DNA of 64,000 nucleotides from positions 101,000,279 through 101,064,278 of the forward strand of contig NC_039361.1 of assembly GCF_003573695.1 (NCBI RefSeq), given 5' to 3'. The notes below the pieces were generated by a model, which saw nothing but the letters and a program-made list of their open reading frames with translations, ran no database searches and was not told the DNA's origin. The stretch is from Papaver somniferum (Eukaryota; Streptophyta; Magnoliopsida; Ranunculales; Papaveraceae). This document shows, piece after piece, positions 21,076 to 32,420 of the stretch (position 1 is its first letter; each line of letters opens with the position of its first letter). The position numbers were made by a program, and so were the translations under genes.

Positions 21076-22687
21076 TTGTGAAAACAATCGTGTTTTACCA
21101 TTGAGAACAGCGCGGAAGAAATCTGCACGAATTCTATGCAAAAATCAGCAGCAAAAAAGAAAAAAAAAATAGGGTTCTCCTGTAACCGTTGCAGAAGAAG
21201 CAATACCGTTGCGAAACAGTTGAACAAGCTGTTGCGAAAGCAGTAGCAGAAGAGTTGCGAAATCCAAAGATACTGTAACAGATATATATGTTGCAGAAAG
21301 CATTGCGATAGCCTAATCTTCATCCAACATTAGGTACAGCCTCGCGTACAACTTCAAATCCAACGATCTGGATCTGTCAGGTTTACCAGATCACATCCGT
21401 ACGATCTGTTCATCCTCCTATACAGCTCCAGATCCAGCAAATCATATCCGTCAGATGCAGAAGATCCAAGCCGTATAATATGTCCAGCCTATGGTCCAGC
21501 TTCTGGTTCAAACAAACTGGTTCGGTTTAGATCTTATCCGGTTCAGAGGTCTGGTTCAGCTTCAGACCAACCGATCTCGGTCCGTTCGGGTCCGACCTAT
21601 GACACGTCATTATAGCGATCCAACCAAAAGACGACACGTCAGCTGAGGTGGTCCAGTCAGCATGACTGCCACGTGAGCACTTTCGAGTCAGCGACCTTTC
21701 TCCGCTGACGGGTTCGCCACGTCAGCATCCAGTCAGTTGCCACATCAGCAGATGGTCATCATCCAGTCAGTCGCCACGTCATCTGACGTGTCGGTGTCCG
21801 CCACCTCTGTGATGCCATGTCAGCACTGATTAGGTGCCATGTAAGCAAAGGGATCCTTGTCAACAGTTCCAATCAGCAATTATGCACAGTCAGCACTGCC
21901 ACATATGCAACAGTGCGCGCTCTTTGTTCAAATATTGTTTCGTCAATAACTTCTTTGTTTTAAGTCCGAATTGAGTGATTTTTGGCTCGTTAGAATCGTC
22001 TTTCAATTCCATACAACATGGAAGCAAAAAATCCAGCGTTTTATAAACTAGGATGTGCACTTGGAACAGCAACATGATCGGGTTCGAGGTTCGTGGATAG
22101 CGACATGATCGAGAGTTCGAGATGAAGATTGCTTAGATCCTTCAATATTTAGCCTTGTATCACATCGCAAGCACCTAAAGACTCACCTTGCACGTGAGCA
22201 CATAAGTATTGTTCTTATCGCAAGCATAAAATCTCGCCTTGCACGCGAGTATGAAAGACTTGCACTTTGGCAAGCATAAAGTCTCGTCTCGTCTCGACCA
22301 CGAGCCCAATGCCCGATGTTGGTCCAAAGACTCGTACTCAACATAAGCAATACAGCTAGCCTTCCTGAGCAACGATCTCTACATCCTTGTTACGTTGCGA
22401 GCAAAAAGCCTTGCCCCGGCCGCAAGCACATTAAATTTCACTCAAGACTCGACTAGCTCTCGAGCACCACAAGTCCAACACGTGGCAAAAAGTCTCGCCT
22501 AGCACGTGAGCAATACTATTATTATTATTATTACTTTTTTTTTTACTTTTCATTTATTTTTATTTTTTTTGCAGGTAATTACAGTTGGGGGCGTCTTTGC
22601 AATGTCTCTACAAATGCTTGGGGGCGAGTTACGTCATCAAAGGTCGATGCAGAAGTAAAAACAACTTCTTAACCCCCAACAAGTTGG
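21076..22687 (+). other. Non-coding interior with two kinds of short repeated motif
   Basis: From 21600 to 21850 the motif (G)CCACGTCAGC and variants (CACGTCA, CACATCAGC, CATGTCAGC, CACGTGAGC) recurs about ten times. From 22140 to 22510 a second motif recurs, GCAAGCATAAA.TCTCG followed by CCTTGCACG.GAG. No reading frame has recognisable motifs. A T-rich/ATT-repeat tract lies at 22510-22570. Confidence 0.6.
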
Positions 22688-22704
22688 AGGTTAAGAGGGG
22701 GCGA
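22688..22704 (+). promoter_or_regulatory. Polypurine tract of the small LTR element
   Basis: A purine-rich run, AGGTTAAGAGGGGGCGA, directly precedes the 3' LTR start TGTTTG, as expected for the plus-strand primer. Confidence 0.7.
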
Positions 22705-23106
22705 TGTTTGTACCGTGTATAAAATATACCAGAAGCCCGTGAATCAAGTCCAAAAATCCCGTTAAAGAAGATTCCAGAAGTTTCCAGAAGGCTTGTTGCC
22801 CAAGTGGCTTGCACATGAAGTTTATATCATAATTAGGGTTATATAAAAAATATAAATACATGTATACTAAACCCTAAGAAGATACGATCCAAGATTATAA
22901 CCAGATGCGTACAAGTATGATATATCATATGTTTATAATCAAAAGGCAGAAGTAAAAGGATGCGTAAACCCAGATTTGACGTAATGGAGGAGGAGAACAA
23001 ACTGCATAGATTGTTAATCTGTCTCTATTTGATATGCCATATATCACTCAAGATGTGACTTTCTTTTGGATGTGGAGAATCTATTCCCCTTAGTCGGCGC
23101 CAAAGA

Positions 23107-23479
23107 TGTTTGGGAAAAAAATGATTTCTCCACCGCAAACAATCTCGATGATAAATGATGAAGTTGATTGATCTTCTCCTCCAAAAATGTGGGGGTACCT
23201 GCAAAAGAAAACTCTCCGACGCTCAAGTTAGAACAGAGTTTTCACAGGAGTTTTTAGGGTTTGATCGCATACCTGCTTATAGGTTAAACCCGGTACTTAT
23301 AGATTGGGAACCCTAATGGATAAGGATTGAATCCCTTATTTTAGTTTTCCTTATCTAATAACTCGTCGGAGTACATTTCGCGATAAGTATGAAGAAGTTT
23401 TACAGATTCAATGTGCCACGGTTCTCGTCAAGTGGACCCATGTTTAATGAATCTCAATGGAAAATATTGAGTACACACA
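23107..23479 (-). mobile_element. TRIM LTR, third in minus-strand order
   Basis: Begins (plus side) TGTTTGGGAAAAAAATGATT and ends GAGTACACACA. Its neighbour interior toward 22875 is cut at TAAGAAGA. Confidence 0.75.
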
Positions 23480-23915
23480 GCCGAACAGCTCCAGAATCCG
23501 TAAGGATAGGTTTAGTTAAAGGCTTGTTGTATGTAAGGACAAACAAGATATAGACATTGGCTCTTTATTTTTGGACCAATCAGATTGGCATTGATCCTAA
23601 TATGATCTCTCATGGCCAATTACAGTTCAAGCAAGTATGGTCTAAATTATCCATATATTGACCTTTATTACTTTTAACACCCGTAAGAAGATATGATCCA
23701 AGATTATAACCAGATGCGTACAAGTATGATATATCATATATTTATAATCAAAAGGCAGAAGTAAAAGGATGCGCAAACCCAGATTTGACGTAATGGAGGA
23801 GGAGAACAAAGTGCGTAAATTGTTAATCTGTCTCTATTTGATCTGCCACAGATCACTCAAGACGTGACTTTCTTTTGGATGTGGAGAATCTATTCCCCTT
23901 AGTCGGCGCCAAAGA

Positions 23916-24292
23916 TGTTTGGGCAAAAATTGATCCATCTCCACCGCAAACAATCTCGATGATAAATGTAGAAGTTGATTGATCTACTCCTCCAAAAATG
24001 TGGGGGTATCTGCAAAAGAAAACTCTCCGACGCTCAAGTTAGAACAGAGTTTATCACATGAGTTTTTAGGGTTTGATCGCATACCTGCTTATAGGTTAAA
24101 ACCCGGTACTTATAGATTGGGAACCCTAATGGATAAGGATTGAATCCCTTATTTTAGTCTTCCTTATCTAATAACTCGTCGGAGTACATTTCGCGATAAG
24201 TATGAAGAAGTTTTACAGATTCAATGTGCCACGGTTCTCGTCAAGTGGACCCATGTTTAATGAATCTCAATGGAAAATATTGAGTACACACA
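23916..24292 (-). mobile_element. TRIM LTR, second in minus-strand order
   Basis: Begins (plus side) TGTTTGGGCAAAAATTGATC and ends GAGTACACACA. It is roughly 97% like the other two by eye. Confidence 0.75.
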
Positions 24293-24728
24293 GCCGAACA
24301 GCTCCAGAATCCGTAAGGATAGGTTTAGTTAAAGGCTTGTTGTATGTAAGGACAAACAAGATATAGACATTGGATCTTTATTTTTGGACAAATCAGATTG
24401 GCATTGATCCTAATATGATCTCTCATGTCCAATTACAGTTCAAGCAAGTATGGTCTAAATTATCCATATATTGACCTTTATTACTTTTAACACCCGTAAG
24501 AAGATATGATCCAAGATTATAACCAGATGCGTACAAGTATGATATATCATATGTTTATAATCAAAAGGCAGAAGTAAAAGGATGCGCAAACCCAGATTTG
24601 ACGTAATGGAGGAGGAGAACAAAGTGCGTAAATTGTTAATCTGTCTCTATTTGATCTGCCACAGATCACTCAAGACGTGACTTTCTTTTGGATGTGGAGA
24701 ATCTATTCCCCTTAGTCGGCGCCAAAGA

Positions 24729-25105
24729 TGTTTGGGAAAAAATTGATCCATCTCCACCGCAAACAATCTCGATGATAAATGATGAAGTTGATTGATCTTC
24801 TCCTCCAAAAATGTGGGGGTATCTGCAAAAGAAAACTCTCCGACGCTCAAGTTAGAACAGAGTTTTTTACAGGAGTTTTTAGGGTTTGATCGCATACCTG
24901 CTTATAGGTTAAAACCCGATACTTATAGATTGGGAACCCTAATGGATAAGGATTGAATCCCTTATTTTAGTCTTCCTTATCTAATAACTCGTCGGAGTAC
25001 ATTTCGCGATAAGTATGAATAAGTTTTACAGATTCAATGTGCCACGGTTCTCGTCAAGTGGACCCATGTTTAATGAATCTCAATGGAAAATATTGGGTAC
25101 ACACA
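24729..25105 (-). mobile_element. TRIM LTR, first in minus-strand order
   Basis: Begins (plus side) TGTTTGGGAAAAAATTGATC and ends GGGTACACACA, followed by GTAAT (25106-25110). It carries GGGTAC where the other two carry GAGTAC. Confidence 0.75.
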
Positions 25106-25498
25106 GTAATTTTTCTTATCCGGAAAAGAAATTCCATATATATAAAACCATCCATATTCATAATTAAAAAAATCCTTGAAGCAACTTAATCATTTGAGGC
25201 AGAGAACTAATCCATCTTTCGTTATTTAATAAAAATCTGACCGACGATGTATGTTTATCAACAATTTCTCCAGGCATGATAGACCTAATCGCCTATATAT
25301 ACTTATATCAATATCAATCAAATAAAGAGAATAATTAACGAAGAATAATAGTACTAATGATTAAAAGGACAACTTAATAGGTATTCGATAGCAGATATAT
25401 AACAAACAAACAAAAAAAAACTAACATAAACTTTCCAATTGAAGTTACAACTAAACATTAAAAGTTTAGATTCATGAACCATGGCTTATTCAATATAT
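25106..25498. other. AT-rich spacer before the Helitron
   Basis: No reading frame, repeat boundary or RNA gene recognised. Confidence 0.5.
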
Positions 25499-27160
25499 TC
25501 TCTATATAAAAATAGAGTTTTTTCGAGCTTTGTGGTTAACCGGAGCTTCTAATTGATTCTGGCCGCACCATTATAATTTATTTTGGTAATTTTATAAAAA
25601 TTCGGGTAAAAAAATCGGAGAAAATATCATTTAAACTATAAGTTATTTTCTGGACAATCATATTCAAGAAAAATATTTCCTAAATTAAGTAAATTTTAAG
25701 AAAGTTTTATAAATTACCAAATAAATTCAAAAACAATCATATAAAATTATAATTAATTCCTAACATTAAAACATAAAAATAAAGAGAGTAATTAAATAAA
25801 ATCATGTTTATACAATTCATTATCATTAAACTATAAACATTAAATTATGCACCATGATTATCATCACAGAATTAAATCAATCACAAAATTAAGGAAAAAG
25901 TCCAATGTCCGATTACACTTCTTAAAATTAAGTTAATTCCTAATTACAATTCTAATATGCTAATAATTAAACAAATTTTAATAACAATTGGGATGAAAAT
26001 AGAAAATTATCCACCAAATTTAGATGATTAATGATTAAAACTTAAAATAAAAATACCTTTTGATGATCAAAGTGTACTTCTTCTGCAGAAAAATTGGCAA
26101 ATCCTGTCAAATAGTTGAAAAGAAACTTATTAATGATTTTTTTAAAGCAAAACCATAAACATCAATCCAGAGCAAAATAAAACAAGGAAATATATAAAAA
26201 TCATGGGAAGAATAGCAAAATGAGCTTCAATAATTTTTGTTAGTATTATTCATTCTAAAAAAATAAAAAAATAAAATTAATTGCTATCCCTAGACATGCA
26301 CGATATTCTTAGTATGTATTATTTATTTTTGACAATAATATAGAAAAAGAATAAAAAATATTTATTTTCATTATTATTTTTTGTGTGAACTTTGGAATAA
26401 AATATTTTTATTATATAAGAGTTTTTGATATTTTTAGACATGTATCAAATTATTTTTATAGAAAAATATTTATTTTGTGGAAATTGTGGTTATGTTATAT
26501 CTATATAAAGCATTTTCCATATAATAAATGAACAAATATAAAGAGAATTTCTATTCTGACTAATATTATTACCGAAAAAGTGTTATATTCGATTGATATT
26601 ATTTCCAAAACAAGTCTTTTTTTTATGAGTATCTCTATATAAATCCTTCAAGAAGAGGCAAAACATGTTTCCACGTTGTTTTTCTCTTTCATGATTTTTT
26701 TGGTTTTTTTTTTCTCTAATAAAATTATTTATTGTGCAGGTGCTTGGATTATGCACCTATTATAGTTGTTGTATCACGACATACGTAAAGAAATATCAAG
26801 GGATAAACTCAGGTAAAACTTTAGTACTCTTTGATTCATAAATCATGGAACTCATTAAGTAATTCATAAAGGTCATGAAACTAATCGAAAGTAACAACGT
26901 TGTATTTGTTTTTGATATTTTTATTATTTTTTCCTTTTATTTCTTATAGGTCCTCAGTATATTTTTTTTTATGTTTTTACAGCTTCAGTTATGTTTTTTT
27001 ATGGCAGTTAAAGAAAAATGTAACTGATGTCAACATAGTTTTGATTTTCATATTTTATTTTGATTCTCTCTGTTTAGTTATATAATTCGATTTTCATATT
27101 TTGTTTTGATTCCCTCTGTTTAGTTATATAATTCGTCTGTGTAATTATACACAAATTTAA

Positions 27161-27403
27161 TACTCCCTCCGTCCTAGTTTACTTGCCAAAATTATATTTT
27201 TTTTAACAAAAGTGTACCAAAAAATTACTATATTTTCCACTAAAATTATCTAATTATCAAGAAAGAAATAAAAACTAGGATACAAAAACTTGTATATTAA
27301 ACAAGTGATTTGAAAGATTAATGGTGTATGTGGAAGTAATTTGAATTTGTTTCAAGTTTTTGCAAAATCCTATTTTGGCAAGTAAACTAGGACGGAGGGA
27401 GTA
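27161..27403. mobile_element. Stowaway (Tc1/mariner) MITE, TA target site
   Basis: The element is 27163-27401 (239 bp). It has terminal inverted repeats CTCCCTCCGTCCTAGTTTAC and its complement GTAAACTAGGACGGAGGGAG, extending inward over CTTGCCAAAAT/ATTTTGGCAAG, with TA on each side (27161-27162, 27402-27403). CTCCCTCCGTCC is the classical Stowaway end in plants. No transposase. Confidence 0.95.
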
Positions 27404-27539
27404 TCAATTTTTTTCTATTAGCCGGAGGAGGATCCACGTGTTTGTATTTTTGACTTCAACAAGTTGTTCCTGTAAGTATTCTCTTATATTTTTAATATAG
27501 CGGGTGATGACTCCTTTTTTTTATTATCGGCATATAGCT

Positions 27540-27659
27540 GGTGATGATACATGGATCTAAAACAATGGAGGCAACCTATGGTGATGATACATGGATCTGA
27601 AACAACGGATGCAACCTATGGTGATGATACATGGATCTGAAACAACAAAGGCAGCCTAT
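27540..27659 (+). repeat. 40-bp tandem repeat, three copies
   Basis: Units begin at 27540, 27580 and 27620 and share GGTGATGATACATGGATCT.AAACAA and GCAACCTAT (GCAGCCTAT in the third). Each differs by a few bases. It lies inside the Helitron-like body. Confidence 0.9.
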
Positions 27660-30600
27660 TTTGTATGATTATTGAGAAAATCTCGCAAATTCTTGCCCTA
27701 CTTTTTCTCACAGATTTAGTTTTTTCATTTTAATTTTGCAGGTACGATTTTTACTTTATCAAAATATTTACTACAAAAACCTAACTTTATTTTCCATTAT
27801 GTTTTTTCTCCTCCACTCACCGTATGTGCATGTTATCTACTAACCAATCTAATTTTCGTCACCAGAAGTTTCAGTTTTACTACCCAATCTCTTCCCTCAA
27901 TATCCAGGTGACTCTACAACAAAAATGTGAAGCTAAAATTGAGATTTAGCATAAAACATTAAAAAAAGAAAAATATATAAAACATATCTAAGTTCATATT
28001 TGTGTAATTATTTGTGGGTACTTTTAAATGCTTAATTTTTGTGTGGGCTAATGGAAAATATTTCAGTTAAGTGAAAGAAGCTGGTGAATTGTGATGTTCA
28101 TACTCATATATCCAATGGTTTGAGGAGGTTGGTTAATTTATGGATTAATCAATGTTCTACCCAAACAGGTAACGATCACCTGGATTGGTTATTTATTATG
28201 AGTTTCTTTCATTTATATTAAGTTGCAGCAGATTTAGTCTTTCTCATGGAGGTAATATTATTTTACTTCATTTTGTATAGCCATGTCTATCCTGATTAGG
28301 TGGCTCCCCATGCTATAACTTATTGAAAACAATTTCCGCTGATTCTCGCTTTTGTTAATATATTTTTTATCTTTTATTTCAGCTTTAATCATGGTAATCA
28401 TATCAACAATGTAATATCACAATTTTGATTTACAATGTTTTTTATATTAAGTTTTTTAGTAATGCAGATGATTATTATCATTGTTTTTGGTTTTTATATT
28501 TTTATTATATTTTTTTTGCACCATTGATTTTTATGTGTTTGCAGCTTCGGTAAGAGAATAATATCCTTTATTTTGATTTGTGGTAAGAGAATAATATCAA
28601 CAATATCATCTCAAATTTTGTTATTTGATTTTTATTTTCTCTATTTAGTTTTCGTTTGTATAATACAAGGCACTCAATCTCAAAAGTAGTTGTTGAAGTA
28701 ATAGTCATCAAGTACATGTAGTCGATATCCTTGATGGAGAAGAAAGCCGGTGGTAGTCCCGTAGTCCCCTTTTTTAAACCCCTAACTTTCAGTTTTTTGG
28801 AGGTTTTTTAAGATAAGTTTTGTCCCTCCTATCTATACTTAGTCATAGAACTCATAGATCAAAATAGATGGTTCCAAAAAATCAATAATCATCCATTTCA
28901 ATTATATGTTCTCTTATATTTGTTGGTTTGGTTGTTTGATTTGCAAATCGGGGATTCACGGGCGGACGAATAAGCAATCAGGCCAAATGAGCAGTTCGGT
29001 TAATACCACTTAATAATAATCCAGTCTTTCTTATATATATTTTCATTTGTATCCGTATAGCATTAGTCGGTGGGTTGACTGTTATTTGGTTATGCCTGTA
29101 GATTGAGCTTGAGATTGCCCATGGGGTGAAAGGCAATCATCTTCATTTGATATTCGCTCTGAATGTCTAGATTTATAAAGCCCAGAAATTGTTAGAAATT
29201 TTTTATTTGAATTCATATCTATTCCATCTACATTTCCTTTTTTATAACCAATATGTGGTTTTGAGCCTCATTTGATGTCTTGACAGTTCTGTTTCTCTCA
29301 ATTTTTTTTTTCTTTTTTATAGTCCTAGTTCTTAGGTTACCTGCTTCTGCTTAATAGCAAGATCTAAAGGTTCATATTAATATCCAGGATCTCCAATTGC
29401 CAAATTCACAATCCCGCTTCTGGCACATCTATAAACACTGTCCAATATTCTTTTTGGGGTATTTTTATCTATTCAATTATATATGTTTTCTAAATGACGT
29501 TTTAGTTTCACATTGCAAATTAAATGATTGTATAAGCCATTTAGATTAGGTTTTAAGCTTATATTATAAATTAGTTTGTGTTGAATTTCAAGTTCTAAGC
29601 TCTTGACATAAATTAAGATCTTTATGTACTATATTGATTGTGGTAACTGTAACTCATATAGACAAAACGAATTGAGCAAAGGATACTAACTCATATAATT
29701 AAATGTTCATCAAAGAAGAACCAATGTTCACCAAAGAAACAATTAAAGATTAGATGGTATCCGATTATTTTATACGAACCAGTTTCATTATACTCTAGAT
29801 CTTTGTTAATATAAAATGATGATATGACTTTTTAAATTTCAAGATGTCTTGGTTATAATGGAAATGGGTTTGTGTGTCTTACTCTTATAGTTATGTTGTA
29901 TTTTCCTTGATCCAAATATGGTGTAACCATATGGGATTCTGGGCTTGAGTTTTCTTTGGCATTTAAAACTTACTTTACGTGCTTTGATGATGATAGTAAA
30001 TTTATATTCTTCCAACAGTTGATCTCTAGAATATAAGGAGGGTTATAATTGTATTTTATTTTATTGTTTATTTTAGTTTTGCTTGACAGTTCCAAACAAA
30101 ACCAAATTCAATATGCAACCATCCAAGTGTATTTTTTGGGTCATTTATAGCAGTTTGGTGTAATAATAAGATTCTTCAGATCCGAGGTTCATCATCCATA
30201 TACTTTAATCTGTTCACTACATTTATGCGGAGCCAGTGAACCAGACAGAGGATGTTGTGGTCATAATGCACCGGTTCAAATTGGTCTGCCCTCTAGCATT
30301 CCATTTGAACTTTTACAAGTACAACCATCCCCTTGAGTTCAATCCCTGGAGAAATGGGATATGAGTAATATATTACACATTTTTCCTGTTTTTATTGCAT
30401 GGACAGTAATTCACATCATATAAATTTTTTACACGGAGTGAAATTGAATGGATGTGTTTGTGTGTGCATGTGACAAAAAGAGAGACGAGACCGAATTTGA
30501 TGTGTGAATTTTCGGGTGGACAACAATCTAAGGGACTTATGGTTTAGCATTTCCAAATAACTTGCACATTAATATTTCAAAGAACAGTAACGGAAAGAAG

Positions 30601-31596
30601 AACACAAAAAAAATATAAATACTGATTTAGGAACATAAAATGCTCATTAAACCGACACTGAATACTAAAAGCCTAAATGTTCCTACTAACAGTCTCTTAG
30701 CTCATTGGTGCAAAGCGTGAGGGAATGTTAGAAGATTGGTAATTTACCTAAATGTTCCTACCAGCAATATCTTGGAAAATTACCCCATCTATAAAAATAT
30801 GAAGAGTTAACAATACTTTGCAAGAATGTAGTGTATAAAAAAGATATATAAAGTTATAAACAAGCAATTCTTGCCGGGTCTTCTCAACTCAACCTCACTT
30901 TGAGGATGTTGTACAATACTCGATACTAAGGTTATCTCTCTGCTTTTGTTATCCAATGATTCCATCTTAACTTATGATCTTGGCAAAAAAAATTAAATCC
31001 CGAAAATATAACACACTTAGCATATTAAACTGACAAAATTTTTTGAAAGGCGCACATAGGATTCCCAATTACATCCAAATGGATTTTATTTAACCTAATC
31101 GACTATATGTTACCGTAGAGCTAAACACTGTTAACATTCGCAGGAAAGTGCTCACTTGGTAGAAGATAAGCCAATTTAATAAACTTGAATATTCGTACCA
31201 TACTACCATGTCATCCACATCGACCGTGGTTGGGTATCTGTCGATCTGGAAAATACATTGCATTTAAAGACATATTTATTTTTATCCTATCATTATTTTT
31301 GATGAAATTAGTAATATTTATTTACTGGCTAGGGATATATCGAGTATAAAATGGAACCATAAATGGGAAACAATGCAATCTGTATTTCAACATTAATGGT
31401 CCCGTGTTAATTTGTGGCTACGTAAGTACTGTTAATTTTTGGGTATGTAAATATAATGTCATTATCATTGAGCATCTTCAACAAATCATGACCCGATACA
31501 GAGATGATACGCCTCTTACTGTAGCTACACCGTAAAAATATATCACACAGAGTGAGACGATGTATCTATGCACATGAATACTTAGATGTGAAGCAT

Positions 31597-31725
31597 GCTG
31601 AATCAGAGGGCTTGCTGCAAGCTATGGGATGAGAAGAGAGGCTAGCTTTACAACAAGTTTGCTTTGATTTTGATGCGCATAATGTTGTAGTGGCAGCTAA
31701 TGGAGATCTTCATAGAGTCATATAG
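31597..31725 (+). pseudogene. RNase H-like (RVT_3 type) gene scrap
   Basis: Reads AESEGLLQAMG, then an in-frame TGA where this family normally has Trp, then EERLALQQVCFDFDAHNVV and VAANGD. The A-E-x-x-G-L-L-x-A-(M/L) helix and the D-A-x-x-V-V pattern are typical of RNase H-like domains found in plant LINE-derived genes and related proteins. No start codon or remaining domain is seen. It could be captured by the Helitron or be a remnant of an older LINE. Confidence 0.5.
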
Positions 31726-32278
31726 GAGATCCAGAGTCTATCTACATATTACAGATTTACAAATATGAAGTTTATTAATATGAAGCTTAATAAACCAACT
31801 GAATTTAGTTAGTATTTATATGTCTTTGCTGCCCCCATAGGACTATGTGCTTAGACATATATCCTAACCCAATTTAGTTATACCAATTCAATGTGGTGTC
31901 GGCATCAGCGTAATAATGCATCCATGGGAATAAAAAACCAAATCTCTGTCGAAGGTTTGTGTTTTGGTTCCTCCACTCACAGTTGTCGTAAGCCCTCCAA
32001 ATTGGCTTCATGCATCAGTATTACCCCAATTCCAGGTTTGCATGAAGCTATATGAAAATTTTGTTAACCTTTTGAGAATTCTGAATTTTGGCTTTGGCAA
32101 CATATCATTTACCCACTGTACATTCTTCCTTCAATCTCAATCTGACGTGAAAGTATTTTAGTTTATTTTGTATGATTAGTCTAAACTGTGAACTGCAATA
32201 TCGGCAGTGGCCTAGAAGTAAGACCTAAAAGAAGTAATCTCCCAACATGAATCTTATATTTCATAGACGAGAAACAGA

Positions 32279-32306
32279 CCCGTGCACCGCACGGGTGAAA
32301 AACTAG
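32279..32306 (+). terminator. Helitron 3' terminal hairpin and CTAG end
   Basis: GC-rich stem CCCGTGC/GCACGGG with an ACC loop, eight bases before the terminal CTAG. This is the rolling-circle termination signal of plant Helitrons. Confidence 0.85.
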
Positions 32307-32420
32307 TATATAAAGAAGAGGGGAAATAACAGGATTTCTGTACTTAATTAATTAACATTTGTGAATCTGCAGAAAGTGAAATATATGTATTGGCCGGATT
32401 CATCCATTAATGCTCAACCA

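Larger units (their letters stand above)
20672..22879 (+). mobile_element. Small non-coding LTR element (LARD/TRIM-like), 3' LTR truncated
   Basis: 5' LTR at 20672-21055, primer site, 1.65-kb internal region without coding capacity, a polypurine tract at 22688-22704, and the start of a 3' LTR at 22705-22879 that stops after ACCCTAAGAAGA. The LTR ends are inverted repeats, TGTTTGTACC (3' LTR) and GGTACAAACA (5' LTR end). With no gag or pol it would depend on proteins supplied by another element. The remainder of the 3' LTR is replaced by a TRIM array. Confidence 0.8.
22875..25105 (-). mobile_element. Tandem TRIM-like array: three LTRs and shared interiors
   Basis: An ~811-bp unit repeats from 22875 to 25105. 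On the minus strand the order is LTR (25105-24729), interior (24728-24293), LTR (24292-23916), interior (23915-23480), LTR (23479-23107) and a truncated interior (23106-22875). LTRs start TGTGTGTAC (minus) and end CCCAAACA. Each is followed two bases later by a primer site, TTTGGCGCCGACTAAGGGG. The interiors are about 436 bp and non-coding. Such LTR-interior-LTR-interior-LTR arrays arise by unequal recombination between LTRs. Confidence 0.85.
25499..32306 (+). mobile_element. Helitron-like element, ~6.8 kb, non-autonomous
   Basis: The right end is a textbook plant Helitron terminus: hairpin CCCGTGC-ACC-GCACGGG (32279-32295), then TGAAAAA and CTAG at 32303-32306, followed by T. The left end TCTCTATATAAAAATAGAG at 25499 recurs as a second copy at 32422, as expected of a family terminus. 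The interior is very AT-rich and lacks a Rep/helicase gene. It contains a Stowaway MITE, a 40-bp tandem repeat and an RNase H-like scrap. Left and right ends were not proven to belong to one element. The base before TC is T rather than the usual A. Confidence 0.65.

Noticed and set aside
24647..24895. 82-codon minus-strand frame in the TRIM array, also seen partly at 23044-23226
   Set aside because: It runs across the LTR end and primer site, which must be conserved as DNA. Repetition of the frame only reflects repetition of the unit.
26900..27085. 61-codon hydrophobic frame in the Helitron body
   Set aside because: Product of T-rich sequence (Phe/Leu/Ile/Ser only), with no neighbouring gene signals.
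30190..30345. Cys-containing reading frame (CGASEPDRGCCGHNAP) that resembles a wall-associated kinase extracellular motif
   Set aside because: Cysteine spacing does not match the known GUB_WAK pattern and the frame ends after about 45 codons. It could be a captured gene scrap but is not supportable.
30690..30760. tRNA-like look of the segment around CTTAGCTCATTGGTGCAAAG
   Set aside because: No cloverleaf or matching acceptor stem could be drawn by eye, and there is no B-box consensus at the right spacing.
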